Assembly (NCBI GenBank): GCA_019638235.1
Contig: JAHBUE010000001.1
Span: 2,525,255-2,589,254 of the forward strand
Reading direction: 5' to 3'
Origin: Cyclobacteriaceae bacterium
GTDB lineage: Bacteria > Bacteroidota > Bacteroidia > Cytophagales > Cyclobacteriaceae
Length of the DNA stretch: 64,000 nucleotides
The position numbers were made by a program, and so were the translations under genes. Positions 8,794 through 17,577 of this stretch are shown here, in pieces. The number at the start of each line of letters is the position of its first letter. Position 1 is the stretch's first letter. The notes below the pieces were generated by a model. The model had not been told where the DNA came from, searched no databases, and was given only the letters and a program-made list of their open reading frames with translations.

Positions 8794-9531
8794 TTAATTC
8801 ATGAAACGTTTTGATGCTGAATGAAAGACCAAACCTGCCACAATAAGCCCGATGAATATGCTGCTGATTGCGGAAACAACCCCATCGCCAAAGAACCGGA
8901 AACCAAACGACCAGCGAACAGCAAATGCAACCACCGAGGCGACCACAACAACAAACCAATACCGGTATGTAATGGGCGTAACGGCATCCGTGCGTTGTGG
9001 CAACACATGAAAAAACCAGGCAATAGCTATTGCGCCCACCATTGTGCTGATGTGTTGCAAATACCTGAACAACGGGCGGTCAGGCAGAACTTCATGCTCA
9101 ACCTCCCACGAAAGGAATTCTATGTATTCTACAAAGTAGGTGTTGGCGTGGGTAAAGCTATCCCAAAACACGTGCGAAAGAATCCCGATTTGCAAACACG
9201 CCAGGTAAGCGAAAAAATTTTCACGGAATTGCTTCAGAAAATCTACTTCGTATAAGTTGCGCAAGCGGCTTTGAAAGTACACTGGTAAATTACTGATGAG
9301 TGGTTGTTTAACTATAAGATGAAAAATCAAAACCAAGAAGAGCGCCACCGGAAGCCCTACTAAAAATGCTCCGTGCCACGTGTGCATAATTCTTCCTTTC
9401 AATTTCATTTGAAGAAAATACTGAAAGTCGGGCGTCATGCTTCCGGCTATCAAACACGACATGGATATGTAGCGCGATTTGATTTTTGCAAACGGTAAAA
9501 CAATGGCCGGATGTGAAAACGTGAAGGGCAT
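8794..9531 (-). CDS. DUF4184 family membrane protein
   Basis: About 245 residues. The frame opens at 9567, but the first 12 codons overlap a terminator hairpin (9560-9587), so I choose the internal ATG at 9531. That gives the family opening MPFTFSHPAIVLPF. The SHP histidine, GSMTPDFQYF and HVFWDSFTHANT are conserved DUF4184 segments resembling those of DUF457-type putative metal-dependent membrane hydrolases. Several membrane helices follow (HGAFLVGLPVALFLVLIF and others). Function unknown. It lies 38 bp from the MFS gene on the same strand. Confidence 0.8.
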   Translation of the reverse strand: MPFTFSHPAIVLPFAKIKSRYISMSCLIAGSMTPDFQYFLQMKLKGRIMHTWHGAFLVGLPVALFLVLIFHLIVKQPLISNLPVYFQSRLRNLYEVDFLKQFRENFFAYLACLQIGILSHVFWDSFTHANTYFVEYIEFLSWEVEHEVLPDRPLFRYLQHISTMVGAIAIAWFFHVLPQRTDAVTPITYRYWFVVVVASVVAFAVRWSFGFRFFGDGVVSAISSIFIGLIVAGLVFHSASKRFMN

Positions 9532-9549
9532 CTTTAAAAAACAACAGTT

Positions 9550-9587
9550 AAAAAAAACAGGCATCATTCAGCAAACTGAATGATGCC
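9550..9587 (-). terminator. rho-independent terminator of the His-rich lipoprotein gene
   Basis: A perfect 12-bp stem (GGCATCATTCAG 9560-9571, its complement 9576-9587) with a CAAA loop. On the minus strand it is followed by a run of eight T (A-run at 9550-9557). It ends the transcript of the gene at 9610-10065 and separates it from DUF4184. Confidence 0.88.
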
Positions 9588-9609
9588 CGAAAGTATTTTA
9601 TACTAATTC

Positions 9610-10065
9610 TTAGTGCTTGTGGTCTCCGTGATGATGACCACCTTCGCCTTTGTACCAGGCATCCTGAAGTCTGTGGAAAATGTTGTGAAGATTGATAAGT
9701 GATGTGCGGATTGCTTCCACATCTCCATCCTGAACAAGTTCAGCAAATGCCGCTGACTCAGTTTTCAATTCTTCGAGGTCAGCCTTCACGTTATCGTTAT
9801 CAACTTTTGAAGGAAGTTCCGATGTGCTCCACTTCTCTGCTAAAGCCGCCATTTCCGGTGCATTGGCTATAGCCGGATCAATATTTGCCGAATCTTTAAA
9901 CGGATGGAAGCTTTCTGCCATTACCATGTGAAACTCATCCATCAACGGCCACTCTGAATCATCTGCATCGGCAGTTTCTGTTTCTGCCTGCTCTTGCTTG
10001 GCCGAGCAAGCCAGCAACAATGCAAATACTGCTAACGAAAAATACCTGAACAATTCTCTTTTCAT
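9610..10065 (-). CDS. His-rich secreted lipoprotein of unknown function
   Basis: A 151-residue lipoprotein: signal peptide plus lipobox LLACS with the lipidated Cys near residue 20, then an acidic linker (AETETADADDSE). The soluble domain looks helical and holds several His residues (EFHMVMAESFHPF, NLHNIFHRL). The C-terminus is GGHHHGDHKH. The pattern resembles small helical-bundle proteins that bind metal or haem, but I recognise no family. It has its own promoter (10089-10117) and a strong terminator, so it is monocistronic. Confidence 0.75.
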   Translation of the reverse strand: MKRELFRYFSLAVFALLLACSAKQEQAETETADADDSEWPLMDEFHMVMAESFHPFKDSANIDPAIANAPEMAALAEKWSTSELPSKVDNDNVKADLEELKTESAAFAELVQDGDVEAIRTSLINLHNIFHRLQDAWYKGEGGHHHGDHKH

Positions 10066-10088
10066 TTTAATTATGGGTTTTAATCGAG

Positions 10089-10117
10089 CAAAAATAGGAA
10101 AATTTATATACGTTCAA
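10089..10117 (-). promoter_or_regulatory. promoter of the His-rich lipoprotein gene
   Basis: Minus strand TTG (10117-10115), 18-bp spacer, TATTTTTG (10096-10089). It overlaps the last codons of the ABC transporter gene, so the lipoprotein is expressed independently of it. The ATG is 24 bases downstream. Confidence 0.6.
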
Positions 10118-13100
10118 CCCTCCTATAGCGTCTGTTTTCAACCATTTTCATAATTTTTCTCAACACATCGAAATACAAAGTTATGTACAGCATAATAGTC
10201 ATGCTCCAGATAACAGCGAGATTGAAATGCAGCGTATCGAAAATCATTCCGGCAAAGTGTTTGGTAGGCTGATAGAGATTTGCGGAAAAATCAAGCCAGT
10301 ATCGTGGCTTATGTTCTTCCTGGTATATCGGGTATATGCGTTGAATAATCCGTCCGTCAAATTCAACAATCCGGTTTACCGTATTCAGGTTGCGCACGGC
10401 ATCAGCCACTGCTTTATTCTGATACCGCTGTCGCATTTTTTCGTAGCGGGCCATATCAGTCGGAGTTGCCGTGAGCGTATTCAGAAGTGTTTCGCGCTCA
10501 TCTCTTGCCCGGTTGTGCCGTAGCAAGTAAAATTGCTTCAGGGTACTCAAAAACTTTGTGGTCTGTTCATATACTGTCGAATCAAATTTCCCGGCAAACA
10601 GGTTATCAATATCCGGAAAATTAGCTTCGCCTACTTCCGATAGTTCGTTCCTGATTTCACTTTGCAAAAGGCTTAGTGTGTACGAAAGATTTTCAGCATT
10701 ACGGCTGCGCCATTGGCTGTGATTGTTTATACAGTATGATAATCTCGACTCTAATTCAGGGATAAGAAACACACGTTTAAATTCAGCCTGAGCAATCGTC
10801 TTATCCAATTCATAAAACTGTTTCTCAAACGGGTTGTCTTTGTATTGCGTAACCATATATGCTTCAAATGCCCAGCGCGATGACATCAGGTTGCCCATTA
10901 ACGGAACACCTATCGGTTTGGTTACTTTCGGATTGAATTTATCGAACTCTATCACTACCCCACTCAACAGCAATTGTGGTATAACTAACAGCGGAATCAA
11001 AATGTAAATCGTAACGGCACTATTAAACGAAGCCGAAATATTCAATCCCAACACGTTTGCAAAACACGCCACCGAAAACAAAATAAACCAATACCGGAAT
11101 TCGGTTAACGGAATTTCAAGCACCAAGTGGCCTACCACAACAAACAACAAGGTCTGTATTGCCGAAATAAAGAACAACACCGTGATCTTTGATAGCAAAT
11201 AACTTGTGCGACTTAAATGAAGAAATTGTTCGCGTTTTAAAATTTTCCGGTCTTTAAAAATTTCCTCAGCGCTAACGGTCAGCCCGAAAAACAACGCCAC
11301 CACCACACTCATAAAAAAGAATACGGGAATATTCTCGTTATCATAAAAAGTATATGTCGCATTCTCCCGCATAAGAATATTATAGTACTTTACCATAAAC
11401 GCGATAAAGAAAGCCAGCACGGGCGCTTCCAATAAATTAATGATGAGGTATTGTTTGTTAGCCAGCTTGGCCAATGAATCGCGAATAGCAAATATCTTTA
11501 TTTGTTGAAAGCGGGTAGCTATATGCTGCGCTATGGGCAATGGTTCGCGTAAATGCTCTACCTTCTGAATTTTTAATCGTTGTTTGAAATACTGGTACCA
11601 CTGGCCGGGTGAAATTTTTCGGGTATTGGTAAGTCGCCCGTATTCGTTTACAACTTTTGTTTCAATTATGTTAAATACCTGTTCGGGATTGATGTTTCCA
11701 CATTCGGGGCATGCGCCCTGAGATTTGTTTGCTGCGTTGATGATGTCGCGGAAGTACACAACCGATTCAGCCGGGTTTCCGTAATAAATCTGAAATCCTC
11801 CAACATCGAGAATCAACAGCGTATCAAACATTTTAAATATGTCGGATGATGGCTGATGAATTACTACAAAAATCATTTTGCCTCTTAGCGATAATTCCTT
11901 CAGCAAATCCATAATGTTTTCGCTGTCGCGCGATGATAACCCGGAAGTCGGTTCATCTACAAACAAAATGGCCGGCTCACGTAACAGTTCTAATCCTATA
12001 TTTAACCGCTTTCGCTGCCCGCCACTAATGGTTTTTTGAAGTGGCGAGCCGACTTTCAAATCCCTGATTTCACTTAACCCAAGTTGAACCAGCACTTTCT
12101 CAACACGCTCCGCACACACTTCTTTCGGCAATTGACCAAAGCATAGCCGCGCAGCGTAATAGAGGTTTTCAAAAACGGTAAGATCTTCCATCAGCAAATC
12201 ATCCTGAGGAATATACCCCAGTATTCCCTGCACTTCTCCTGGCCGTTCGTGTATATCAATGCCGTTGATCTGCACCCTTCCGCTGGAAGGTTTTTCAGAC
12301 CCGTTCAAAACATTCAGCAACGTTGATTTACCCGAACCACTCGCACCCATTATACCCACAAGCTTTCCGCCTTTTTCGGCAATGTTTATGTTTTGCAAAC
12401 CAGCCTTGCCCGATTTGAAATGATAAAAGATGTGATCGGCCGTGAATGTTAATTTCTGAGTATCTTCACCAGTAAGAAACTTCCCGATAATATCGCTGTA
12501 ATAAATCGGTTCAAGCTTATCGCCACGAATGGTGCTTCCCGTTGGAAACACATCAATCTTGCGACTCTTCAGGTGTATGCTGTTCAGGTAAACAACGGAA
12601 ATGCCGAGGTATTTAATAAAATACGAATCGGACAATCGTAAAATTGCTATTAGCCCCGTAAGGTTTTTTTCAACTATTCGTGGGCCGGGATATGGTTTTT
12701 CGTCATACCCCTCATCAATGATTAAAACATTTTTAGATGCCAGTTCGTCAATATCCTGACCGGCCACAAAATTCTTTAACTCATTAATATCACTCCGTGG
12801 AACTTTAAGCGCCTGCCCGATATAGTAAATTAAATTCTCCTGCCTTTCGGATATAGTGCCATCCGAAAATATCAGCTCAATGATTTTTATAATCAGCACT
12901 AACTTTTGCTGCATGGTAAGCGCCTGGTTTACCTGCTTGCTGATCTGCATGATCTTAGCCCATTCGTCAAGAAACTGAGCGGTTTCAGCATCAACCGAAG
13001 AATCCTGTTCGGGTTGGTCGTGGCTACCCTTTGCCAATTCATCAAACAAGTCGAGGTAATGCTTTATAGCTTCCCGATTCAGGTGCAACCCTAAAAAATC

Positions 13101-13190
13101 TTTGATGTTGTTGCGCTCATCATCGGTTATCCGCTCTCTGGCTACGATAGCAAATAACTGGATAACGGCTTTCAAAAGATCTTCACTCAT
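10104..13190 (-). CDS. ABCG-like transporter with N-terminal TerB-like and FHA-like regions
   Basis: A 1028-residue half-transporter. Residues 1-150 are helical and resemble TerB-like domains. Residues 155-240 may be a degenerate FHA-like beta domain (inference). The ABC domain follows with Walker A GASGSGKST (282-290), signature ISGGQ (388-392) and Walker B ILFVDEP (408-414). A lone CPEC pair (C494, C497) follows. The ABC2-type membrane domain starts near residue 590, with a large soluble loop before the last helix (about residue 1000). The order ATPase then permease is that of ABCG exporters. The cargo is unknown. Very small neighbours aside, it stands alone. Confidence 0.85.
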   Translation of the reverse strand: MSEDLLKAVIQLFAIVARERITDDERNNIKDFLGLHLNREAIKHYLDLFDELAKGSHDQPEQDSSVDAETAQFLDEWAKIMQISKQVNQALTMQQKLVLIIKIIELIFSDGTISERQENLIYYIGQALKVPRSDINELKNFVAGQDIDELASKNVLIIDEGYDEKPYPGPRIVEKNLTGLIAILRLSDSYFIKYLGISVVYLNSIHLKSRKIDVFPTGSTIRGDKLEPIYYSDIIGKFLTGEDTQKLTFTADHIFYHFKSGKAGLQNINIAEKGGKLVGIMGASGSGKSTLLNVLNGSEKPSSGRVQINGIDIHERPGEVQGILGYIPQDDLLMEDLTVFENLYYAARLCFGQLPKEVCAERVEKVLVQLGLSEIRDLKVGSPLQKTISGGQRKRLNIGLELLREPAILFVDEPTSGLSSRDSENIMDLLKELSLRGKMIFVVIHQPSSDIFKMFDTLLILDVGGFQIYYGNPAESVVYFRDIINAANKSQGACPECGNINPEQVFNIIETKVVNEYGRLTNTRKISPGQWYQYFKQRLKIQKVEHLREPLPIAQHIATRFQQIKIFAIRDSLAKLANKQYLIINLLEAPVLAFFIAFMVKYYNILMRENATYTFYDNENIPVFFFMSVVVALFFGLTVSAEEIFKDRKILKREQFLHLSRTSYLLSKITVLFFISAIQTLLFVVVGHLVLEIPLTEFRYWFILFSVACFANVLGLNISASFNSAVTIYILIPLLVIPQLLLSGVVIEFDKFNPKVTKPIGVPLMGNLMSSRWAFEAYMVTQYKDNPFEKQFYELDKTIAQAEFKRVFLIPELESRLSYCINNHSQWRSRNAENLSYTLSLLQSEIRNELSEVGEANFPDIDNLFAGKFDSTVYEQTTKFLSTLKQFYLLRHNRARDERETLLNTLTATPTDMARYEKMRQRYQNKAVADAVRNLNTVNRIVEFDGRIIQRIYPIYQEEHKPRYWLDFSANLYQPTKHFAGMIFDTLHFNLAVIWSMTIMLYITLYFDVLRKIMKMVENRRYRRVERI

Positions 13191-13264
13191 AGAGCGCGGG
13201 GCTGGAGCATGGTTTTCCGGCTAAATTAGTAAAATCCCGATTTAATTTATGATTGACTTGCAGG

Positions 13265-15301
13265 TTAACCAATCCTTGAACTGATAAGGTCAGAAAGAAT
13301 CAATAACCCTTCACGGAGATATTCATCTTCCATATTTAACGTACCGCTAACCGGTTTACCTTCCTTATCGAGCTGAACGTTTCCGGGTTTGCGGGTAGCG
13401 CTTACTTTCCGCTCGGCTTCTTCCATTTCCTTCTTCCGTTGTTCCTCATTCAGCGAAACTTTCGTTTGATTGAGATTTCTGCGCACTTCTTCTGTCTGGC
13501 TAACCAGTTCAAGTAGCCGGGCGTCTGTTTTTAATCGCTCCTGGTGTGTGCGGGTTAAGCCGGTAAGCACCTTACTGTTTATATAAGGAGTGCGCTGATA
13601 AAGCGTTCCGCGAATTTCATCCCACGGTAACGCTGCCGGATTTGAGCTTTCACCAAACTGATCAGAGTCAAGTGCAGAGGGCATCTTGATGTCAGGGATT
13701 ACGCCTTTATGCTGCGTGCTGCTTCCGTTAATACGATAAAATTTTTGAATAGTAAGCTTCAACGAACCGGCATTGTCTTTATCCTGGATAAACCGGTCGA
13801 GTTCAACCATAGTTTGTACCGTTCCTTTTCCGTAAGAAGATTCGCCCACCACAACACCACGACCGTAATCCTGCATGGCTCCGGCAAATATTTCAGAAGC
13901 GGATGCGCTGAACCTGTTAATCAACACAATCAGCGGTCCGTTATACAACACATTGTTATCATCATCTTCCAACACTTCAGTTCGCTTCATGGAATTTCTA
14001 ACCTGCACAACCGGGCCTTTCCTGATGAACAAGCCTGTAAGATCAACAGCTTCCTTTAACGAACCTCCTCCATTATTACGAAGGTCAAGCACTAAACCAT
14101 CAATGCCTTGCGCCTGCATATCTTTAATATGTTTCTTCACATCACCCGATGTACTGTTGTAATTCGGGTCGCCTTTCTGGTATGCTTCCCAATCCATATA
14201 AAAACCAGGCAACGTTATTACACCAAGCTTTAGTTGCTTGCCATCTTTTGTGTAATCAACAACTTGTTTTTTTGCAGTGAGGTCTTCCAGTTTAATTTTA
14301 TCACGAACTAAGGTAATTACAACCGGGGGGCCGGTTACACCCGTTTCGGCAGGAAGAATATTTAACCGAACCCGCGTTCCTTTCGGGCCTTTAATCAGCT
14401 TAACCACTTCATCTAACCGCCAACCGATAACATCAACCATTTCACCGCCATCGCCCTGGGCAACGCCAATAATCCGGTCGTTGGCATGAAGGAGTTTGCT
14501 CTTCTCTGCCGGGCCACCGGGTATGATTTCGGCAATTTTGGTGTAATCATTATCGGATTGCAACCTCGCTCCTATTCCTTCAAACGACTGCGCCATGTTC
14601 TGTTTGAATACATCGGCAGTGCGCGGAGAAAAATAATTGGTGTGCGGGTCGTACGATTCGGCAATAGCATTCAGGTAGGTGCTGAAAATGTCATCACCGG
14701 TTGTCTGGCTCATGGATTTGATGAAGCGCTCGTAGCGTTTCTCCAATGCGTCTTTAATTTCGGGTTGGGTTTTGCCTGCCAGTTTCAAACTCAACGCCTG
14801 GTTTTTGATTATCTGCGTCCAGATGGCATTGAGTTCGTCAACATTGGCCGGCCAGGGAGCTTTTTCGCGGTTGGTTTCGTAATACTCATCAGTGGTAAAA
14901 TCAAATTCTTTTCCAACCAAGTGTTTCATCACATAATCCATCCGCTCGCTAAAGCGTTTCTGAAAAATCTTATAGATGTCAAAGGCTGGTTCTACTCGTT
15001 CGGCACGGGCCAGGTCATCTAATTGATTTCGGTATTTTTCAAACGTGTTTATATCCGACTTCAGGAAATAGATTTTACTGTTATCGAGGCTTGAGAGGTA
15101 ACTATCCAACACCACTGAAGATAACGAATCATTAAAAGGAAGTTTCCGGTAGTGACCGGTTTCTAAAATTGAGGCAACAACGCGCACCTGCTTGCCATAT
15201 ACAGGCTTTATCTGAAAAACGGAATCGGGTACAGCATAAACGTGTGCCCCCGCCAATAAAATCAACCCAACCAACAACCCAAAACGCTTCTTTATATTCA
15301 T
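13265..15301 (-). CDS. prc: tail-specific (carboxy-terminal processing) protease, S41 family
   Basis: A 678-residue periplasmic protease. The open frame extends to 15715, but that part lies inside the next gene. The ATG at 15301 opens with a signal peptide (RFGLLVGLILLAGAHVYA), so it is the start. Order: N-terminal helical domain, PDZ domain (around GIGARLQSDNDYTKI and GGPAEKSKL), then the S41 catalytic domain with the serine in SASASEIF and the lysine in YGKGTVQ, and the C-terminal DUF3340-like region. Prc degrades or trims misfolded envelope proteins from their C-terminus. Naming the Prc subfamily follows from length and domain order. Confidence 0.9.
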   Translation of the reverse strand: MNIKKRFGLLVGLILLAGAHVYAVPDSVFQIKPVYGKQVRVVASILETGHYRKLPFNDSLSSVVLDSYLSSLDNSKIYFLKSDINTFEKYRNQLDDLARAERVEPAFDIYKIFQKRFSERMDYVMKHLVGKEFDFTTDEYYETNREKAPWPANVDELNAIWTQIIKNQALSLKLAGKTQPEIKDALEKRYERFIKSMSQTTGDDIFSTYLNAIAESYDPHTNYFSPRTADVFKQNMAQSFEGIGARLQSDNDYTKIAEIIPGGPAEKSKLLHANDRIIGVAQGDGGEMVDVIGWRLDEVVKLIKGPKGTRVRLNILPAETGVTGPPVVITLVRDKIKLEDLTAKKQVVDYTKDGKQLKLGVITLPGFYMDWEAYQKGDPNYNSTSGDVKKHIKDMQAQGIDGLVLDLRNNGGGSLKEAVDLTGLFIRKGPVVQVRNSMKRTEVLEDDDNNVLYNGPLIVLINRFSASASEIFAGAMQDYGRGVVVGESSYGKGTVQTMVELDRFIQDKDNAGSLKLTIQKFYRINGSSTQHKGVIPDIKMPSALDSDQFGESSNPAALPWDEIRGTLYQRTPYINSKVLTGLTRTHQERLKTDARLLELVSQTEEVRRNLNQTKVSLNEEQRKKEMEEAERKVSATRKPGNVQLDKEGKPVSGTLNMEDEYLREGLLILSDLISSRIG

Positions 15302-15368
15302 CCCTTTACTCTGTTTATTTTCTCTATATACGGATACCGGCAAATAGTGTGCTGAAAATCCCGATATT

Positions 15369-16256
15369 TTATTCAGAATCAAATTCAGCCAAAAATTTCT
15401 GGGCCTGGTCAACATTCTGAAACTCAAAATGCTTACGACCGCCTGAAATTGAATGGATTTCCACCTTAACCAGGTCGATATCTTTATTCCGCTTAAACTT
15501 AAATTTGTCTTTTTTGTAATCGTCTGCCTCTTTAGTTGAAATTTTAAACGCAGTAGCCCGCACCGATTTACAATAGCTGCACTGGTAGTTTTTAACCAAC
15601 TCTCCGGGTTCATTTTCATCCGGTACTTTAGTAACCTCCTCTTTAATAACACGCATGGTATAAAATCCGCAGGAGTTACATTGCAGGGCCTGAAGGCGAC
15701 CTTCGTATTTTTCAACTTTCACATCCCCGGTTTTCTCATCTATCCAAACATCGTAATCGATAGAAAATACATTTTCCTCGGCAATCATCCCTTCATCTAA
15801 GTGCACGTCTTCTTCCTCTTCGCTTAACAGGCGCATCTTATTGCCATTTTTGGGATTGATGCGCGCTGCATAACGCCATTTTTTTAGCTTCTTATCTAAC
15901 CGGGTAGGATAATAATACTCCAGTACCAGATGTGCGATATAGGCCACCAAAGTTCCACCGGCAATGGACATAAAGGCCCGCACAATAAACCATATTCCAA
16001 ATTCCTTAACCTCGCCCATGCCATAGGTATTAATAACTAAGGCCACCGCTACTCCAAAGCAATAAAATACACGCTTATAATTGCGGATTTCATTTTTGTT
16101 AATGTAGTCGTACTTGTGGTGATACTCCTTTATGGCCGATACCCGGAGGTTGTGAGTAAGGTAGAACAGAAAGCCTAAAGCCACCATAACAATAGCGCCT
16201 ACAATCATGGCCTTGTGCCAGATGGTTAAGAAAGAGCCAGGTTCCAATAAATCCAT
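15369..16256 (-). CDS. membrane protein with a C-terminal four-cysteine zinc-ribbon-like domain
   Basis: A 295-residue protein that I cannot name. Three membrane helices occupy the first 120 residues (AMIVGAIVMVALGFLFYL, VFYCFGVAVALVINTYGMG, FMSIAGGTLVAYIAHLVL). The cytoplasmic part has two cysteine pairs, CNSCGF and CSYCKS, spaced about 35 residues apart, as in a zinc ribbon. The C-terminus is lysine-rich and ends in an FEFQNVDQAQKFLAEF helix. It is probably conserved within Bacteroidota. It lies 67 bp upstream of prc on the same strand and may be cotranscribed with it. Confidence 0.65.
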   Translation of the reverse strand: MDLLEPGSFLTIWHKAMIVGAIVMVALGFLFYLTHNLRVSAIKEYHHKYDYINKNEIRNYKRVFYCFGVAVALVINTYGMGEVKEFGIWFIVRAFMSIAGGTLVAYIAHLVLEYYYPTRLDKKLKKWRYAARINPKNGNKMRLLSEEEEDVHLDEGMIAEENVFSIDYDVWIDEKTGDVKVEKYEGRLQALQCNSCGFYTMRVIKEEVTKVPDENEPGELVKNYQCSYCKSVRATAFKISTKEADDYKKDKFKFKRNKDIDLVKVEIHSISGGRKHFEFQNVDQAQKFLAEFDSE

Positions 16257-16343
16257 AATTTTATAAGTTTATACCGAGATTTGAGCGAGTTAAAGATAAG
16301 GATTAAAAGTATCCAACTTTAGCCTAATTTAATTAACGGAATT

Positions 16344-16490
16344 ATGCGAAAACTATTTTTTAGGGCACTTGCAGGAATAAACAAGGCCATTCTGCCCCGT
16401 TACAGCCAGCGCGACCTGTCAAAACTTAAAAAGTGGGATCAGGCCATTATAGCGTATCGTTATTGGGTTACGATTAATTCGTTGAACTAA
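16344..16490 (+). CDS. 48-residue basic protein, conserved-looking
   Basis: ATG 16344 to TAA 16488-16490 encodes 48 residues beginning MRKLFFRALAGINKAILP and ending AIIAYRYWVTINSLN. It is strongly basic, with two likely helices and a central DLSKLKKWDQ segment. From memory, very similar short proteins occur in Cytophagales and Flavobacteria; this is recollection, not a search. It lies alone between two minus-strand genes in an otherwise empty 330-bp gap, and the rest of that gap is AT-rich with nothing else visible. Confidence 0.6.
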   Translation: MRKLFFRALAGINKAILPRYSQRDLSKLKKWDQAIIAYRYWVTINSLN

Positions 16491-16586
16491 CTTTTTCAAT
16501 TTTTTCGAGTTATTAATTACTGATTTTCAATTATTTATATTGACAACGTTAAGTAATAATTCATAACTCTAAGGTTACATTTTCCC

Positions 16587-17054
16587 TTAGCGGAGCGCCC
16601 GTTCCAGGTCAGCCGGTGAGTAGCCCACCGATTTTATCGTTTTGTTGTCAGATTTGCGGTAAACAAGCCATTTATCTCCTTCCCGGGTGTAATAACATTC
16701 GGTGCCGTCTTTATCTAAATAATGCTGCACTGTTGCACGGGCTTCATCTTCCGATGTGCAGGCCTTGCTCATGTTTGATCGCTGAACTTCTTCGAACAAA
16801 TCTTTAAACTTCTCACCCAACCCAAACTCCAAAATAGCTCCCGACAATACGTACTGAATGTCGCAAAGGGCATCGGCTATGCCAACTATATCTTTTTCAA
16901 GGATGGCCACTTCAAGTTCTTTCAATTCCTCATCAATAAGCGCTACGCGCAGTTTACACCGGTCTTCAGACGGTATCTGAGGTTTATCTAAAATAGGGTG
17001 TTTGAAAGTGCGATGAAATTCGGCTACAAGGTTTAAGGCATCTGGTTGATTCAT
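16587..17054 (-). CDS. MazG-like / phosphoribosyl-ATP pyrophosphohydrolase-fold protein
   Basis: A 155-residue all-alpha NTP pyrophosphohydrolase-like protein. The KLRVALIDEELKEL and DIVGIADALCDIQYV segments provide the ExxE...ExxD-type Mg-binding acidic residues of the MazG/PRA-PH superfamily. An extra C-terminal part (about residues 100-155, with tyrosines and YTREGDKWLVYRKSD) is seen in the subgroup found in Bacteroidota. Members hydrolyse nucleoside triphosphates to monophosphate and pyrophosphate, often as house-cleaning enzymes. It is not the HisE enzyme of histidine synthesis, judging by the C-terminal extension and context. Confidence 0.8.
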   Translation of the reverse strand: MNQPDALNLVAEFHRTFKHPILDKPQIPSEDRCKLRVALIDEELKELEVAILEKDIVGIADALCDIQYVLSGAILEFGLGEKFKDLFEEVQRSNMSKACTSEDEARATVQHYLDKDGTECYYTREGDKWLVYRKSDNKTIKSVGYSPADLERALR

Positions 17055-17124
17055 ACATCATTAATTAACCGTTCAATAAAGAAATTATAAACCAAATTGA
17101 CAAAAATCGCGTATTTTTGGATAA

Positions 17125-17490
17125 ATGATGAATCGTGGAACCATATTCTGCCGGTTGCTGGCATTGGGGCTTGGACTGATCTTTTTCAATCTTAGCTTTT
17201 TGATTCTGGAGGCCAAACTCATTGGGCTGGAAAAGAAAAACAAACAGCTTTATGAGAATATGGTGCGTTTTGTGGCAAATGGCGGCTGCGAAGAAGAAAA
17301 AGACACCTCCGAAACATCAAAAGGCTTTAGTGATACAGAAGTTAAGATTACCGCCTTCCTCACATTATCGTGTGTTGGCAATAAGTTGCTATCGGCTAAC
17401 GACTTATATCTACGTAAGTCAAACCGGTTAGTGCAATCCGTTTACCTCGAAATTTACACACCCCCTCCTGAGCTCTCCATGAGCGTTTAA
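17125..17490 (+). CDS. small single-pass membrane protein of unknown function
   Basis: A 121-residue protein with one N-terminal hydrophobic helix (LLALGLGLIFFNLSFLIL), a charged coiled segment, and a C-terminal soluble part. No family recognised. TATTTTTG at 17112-17119 is a -7-like box only 5 bases before the ATG, so a short or leaderless mRNA, or use of the second ATG at 17128, is possible. It precedes the SulP/anhydrase genes by 87 bp on the same strand. An inverted repeat in that gap (CCTTATA/TATAAGG, 17493-17512) has no T-run. Confidence 0.6.
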   Translation: MMNRGTIFCRLLALGLGLIFFNLSFLILEAKLIGLEKKNKQLYENMVRFVANGGCEEEKDTSETSKGFSDTEVKITAFLTLSCVGNKLLSANDLYLRKSNRLVQSVYLEIYTPPPELSMSV

Positions 17491-17577
17491 TTCCTTATAC
17501 ACCGCTATAAGGGAGCAATTTCAGTTCGGTAAAAACCTTTTGCCGGCCTACAGCTATTATATCTAAACATTCGTTGT

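Noticed and set aside
9532..9567. Twelve-codon extension at the DUF4184 start
   Set aside because: Overlaps a strong terminator hairpin; the inner ATG at 9531 matches the family opening.
14486..15022. 178-codon plus-strand frame inside the Prc gene
   Set aside because: It lies wholly antisense to the protease, has no signature, and codon patterning follows the Prc frame; a shadow.
15302..15715. N-terminal extension of the prc frame
   Set aside because: Reads through the next gene, has no conserved sequence, and the ATG at 15301 opens a good signal peptide.
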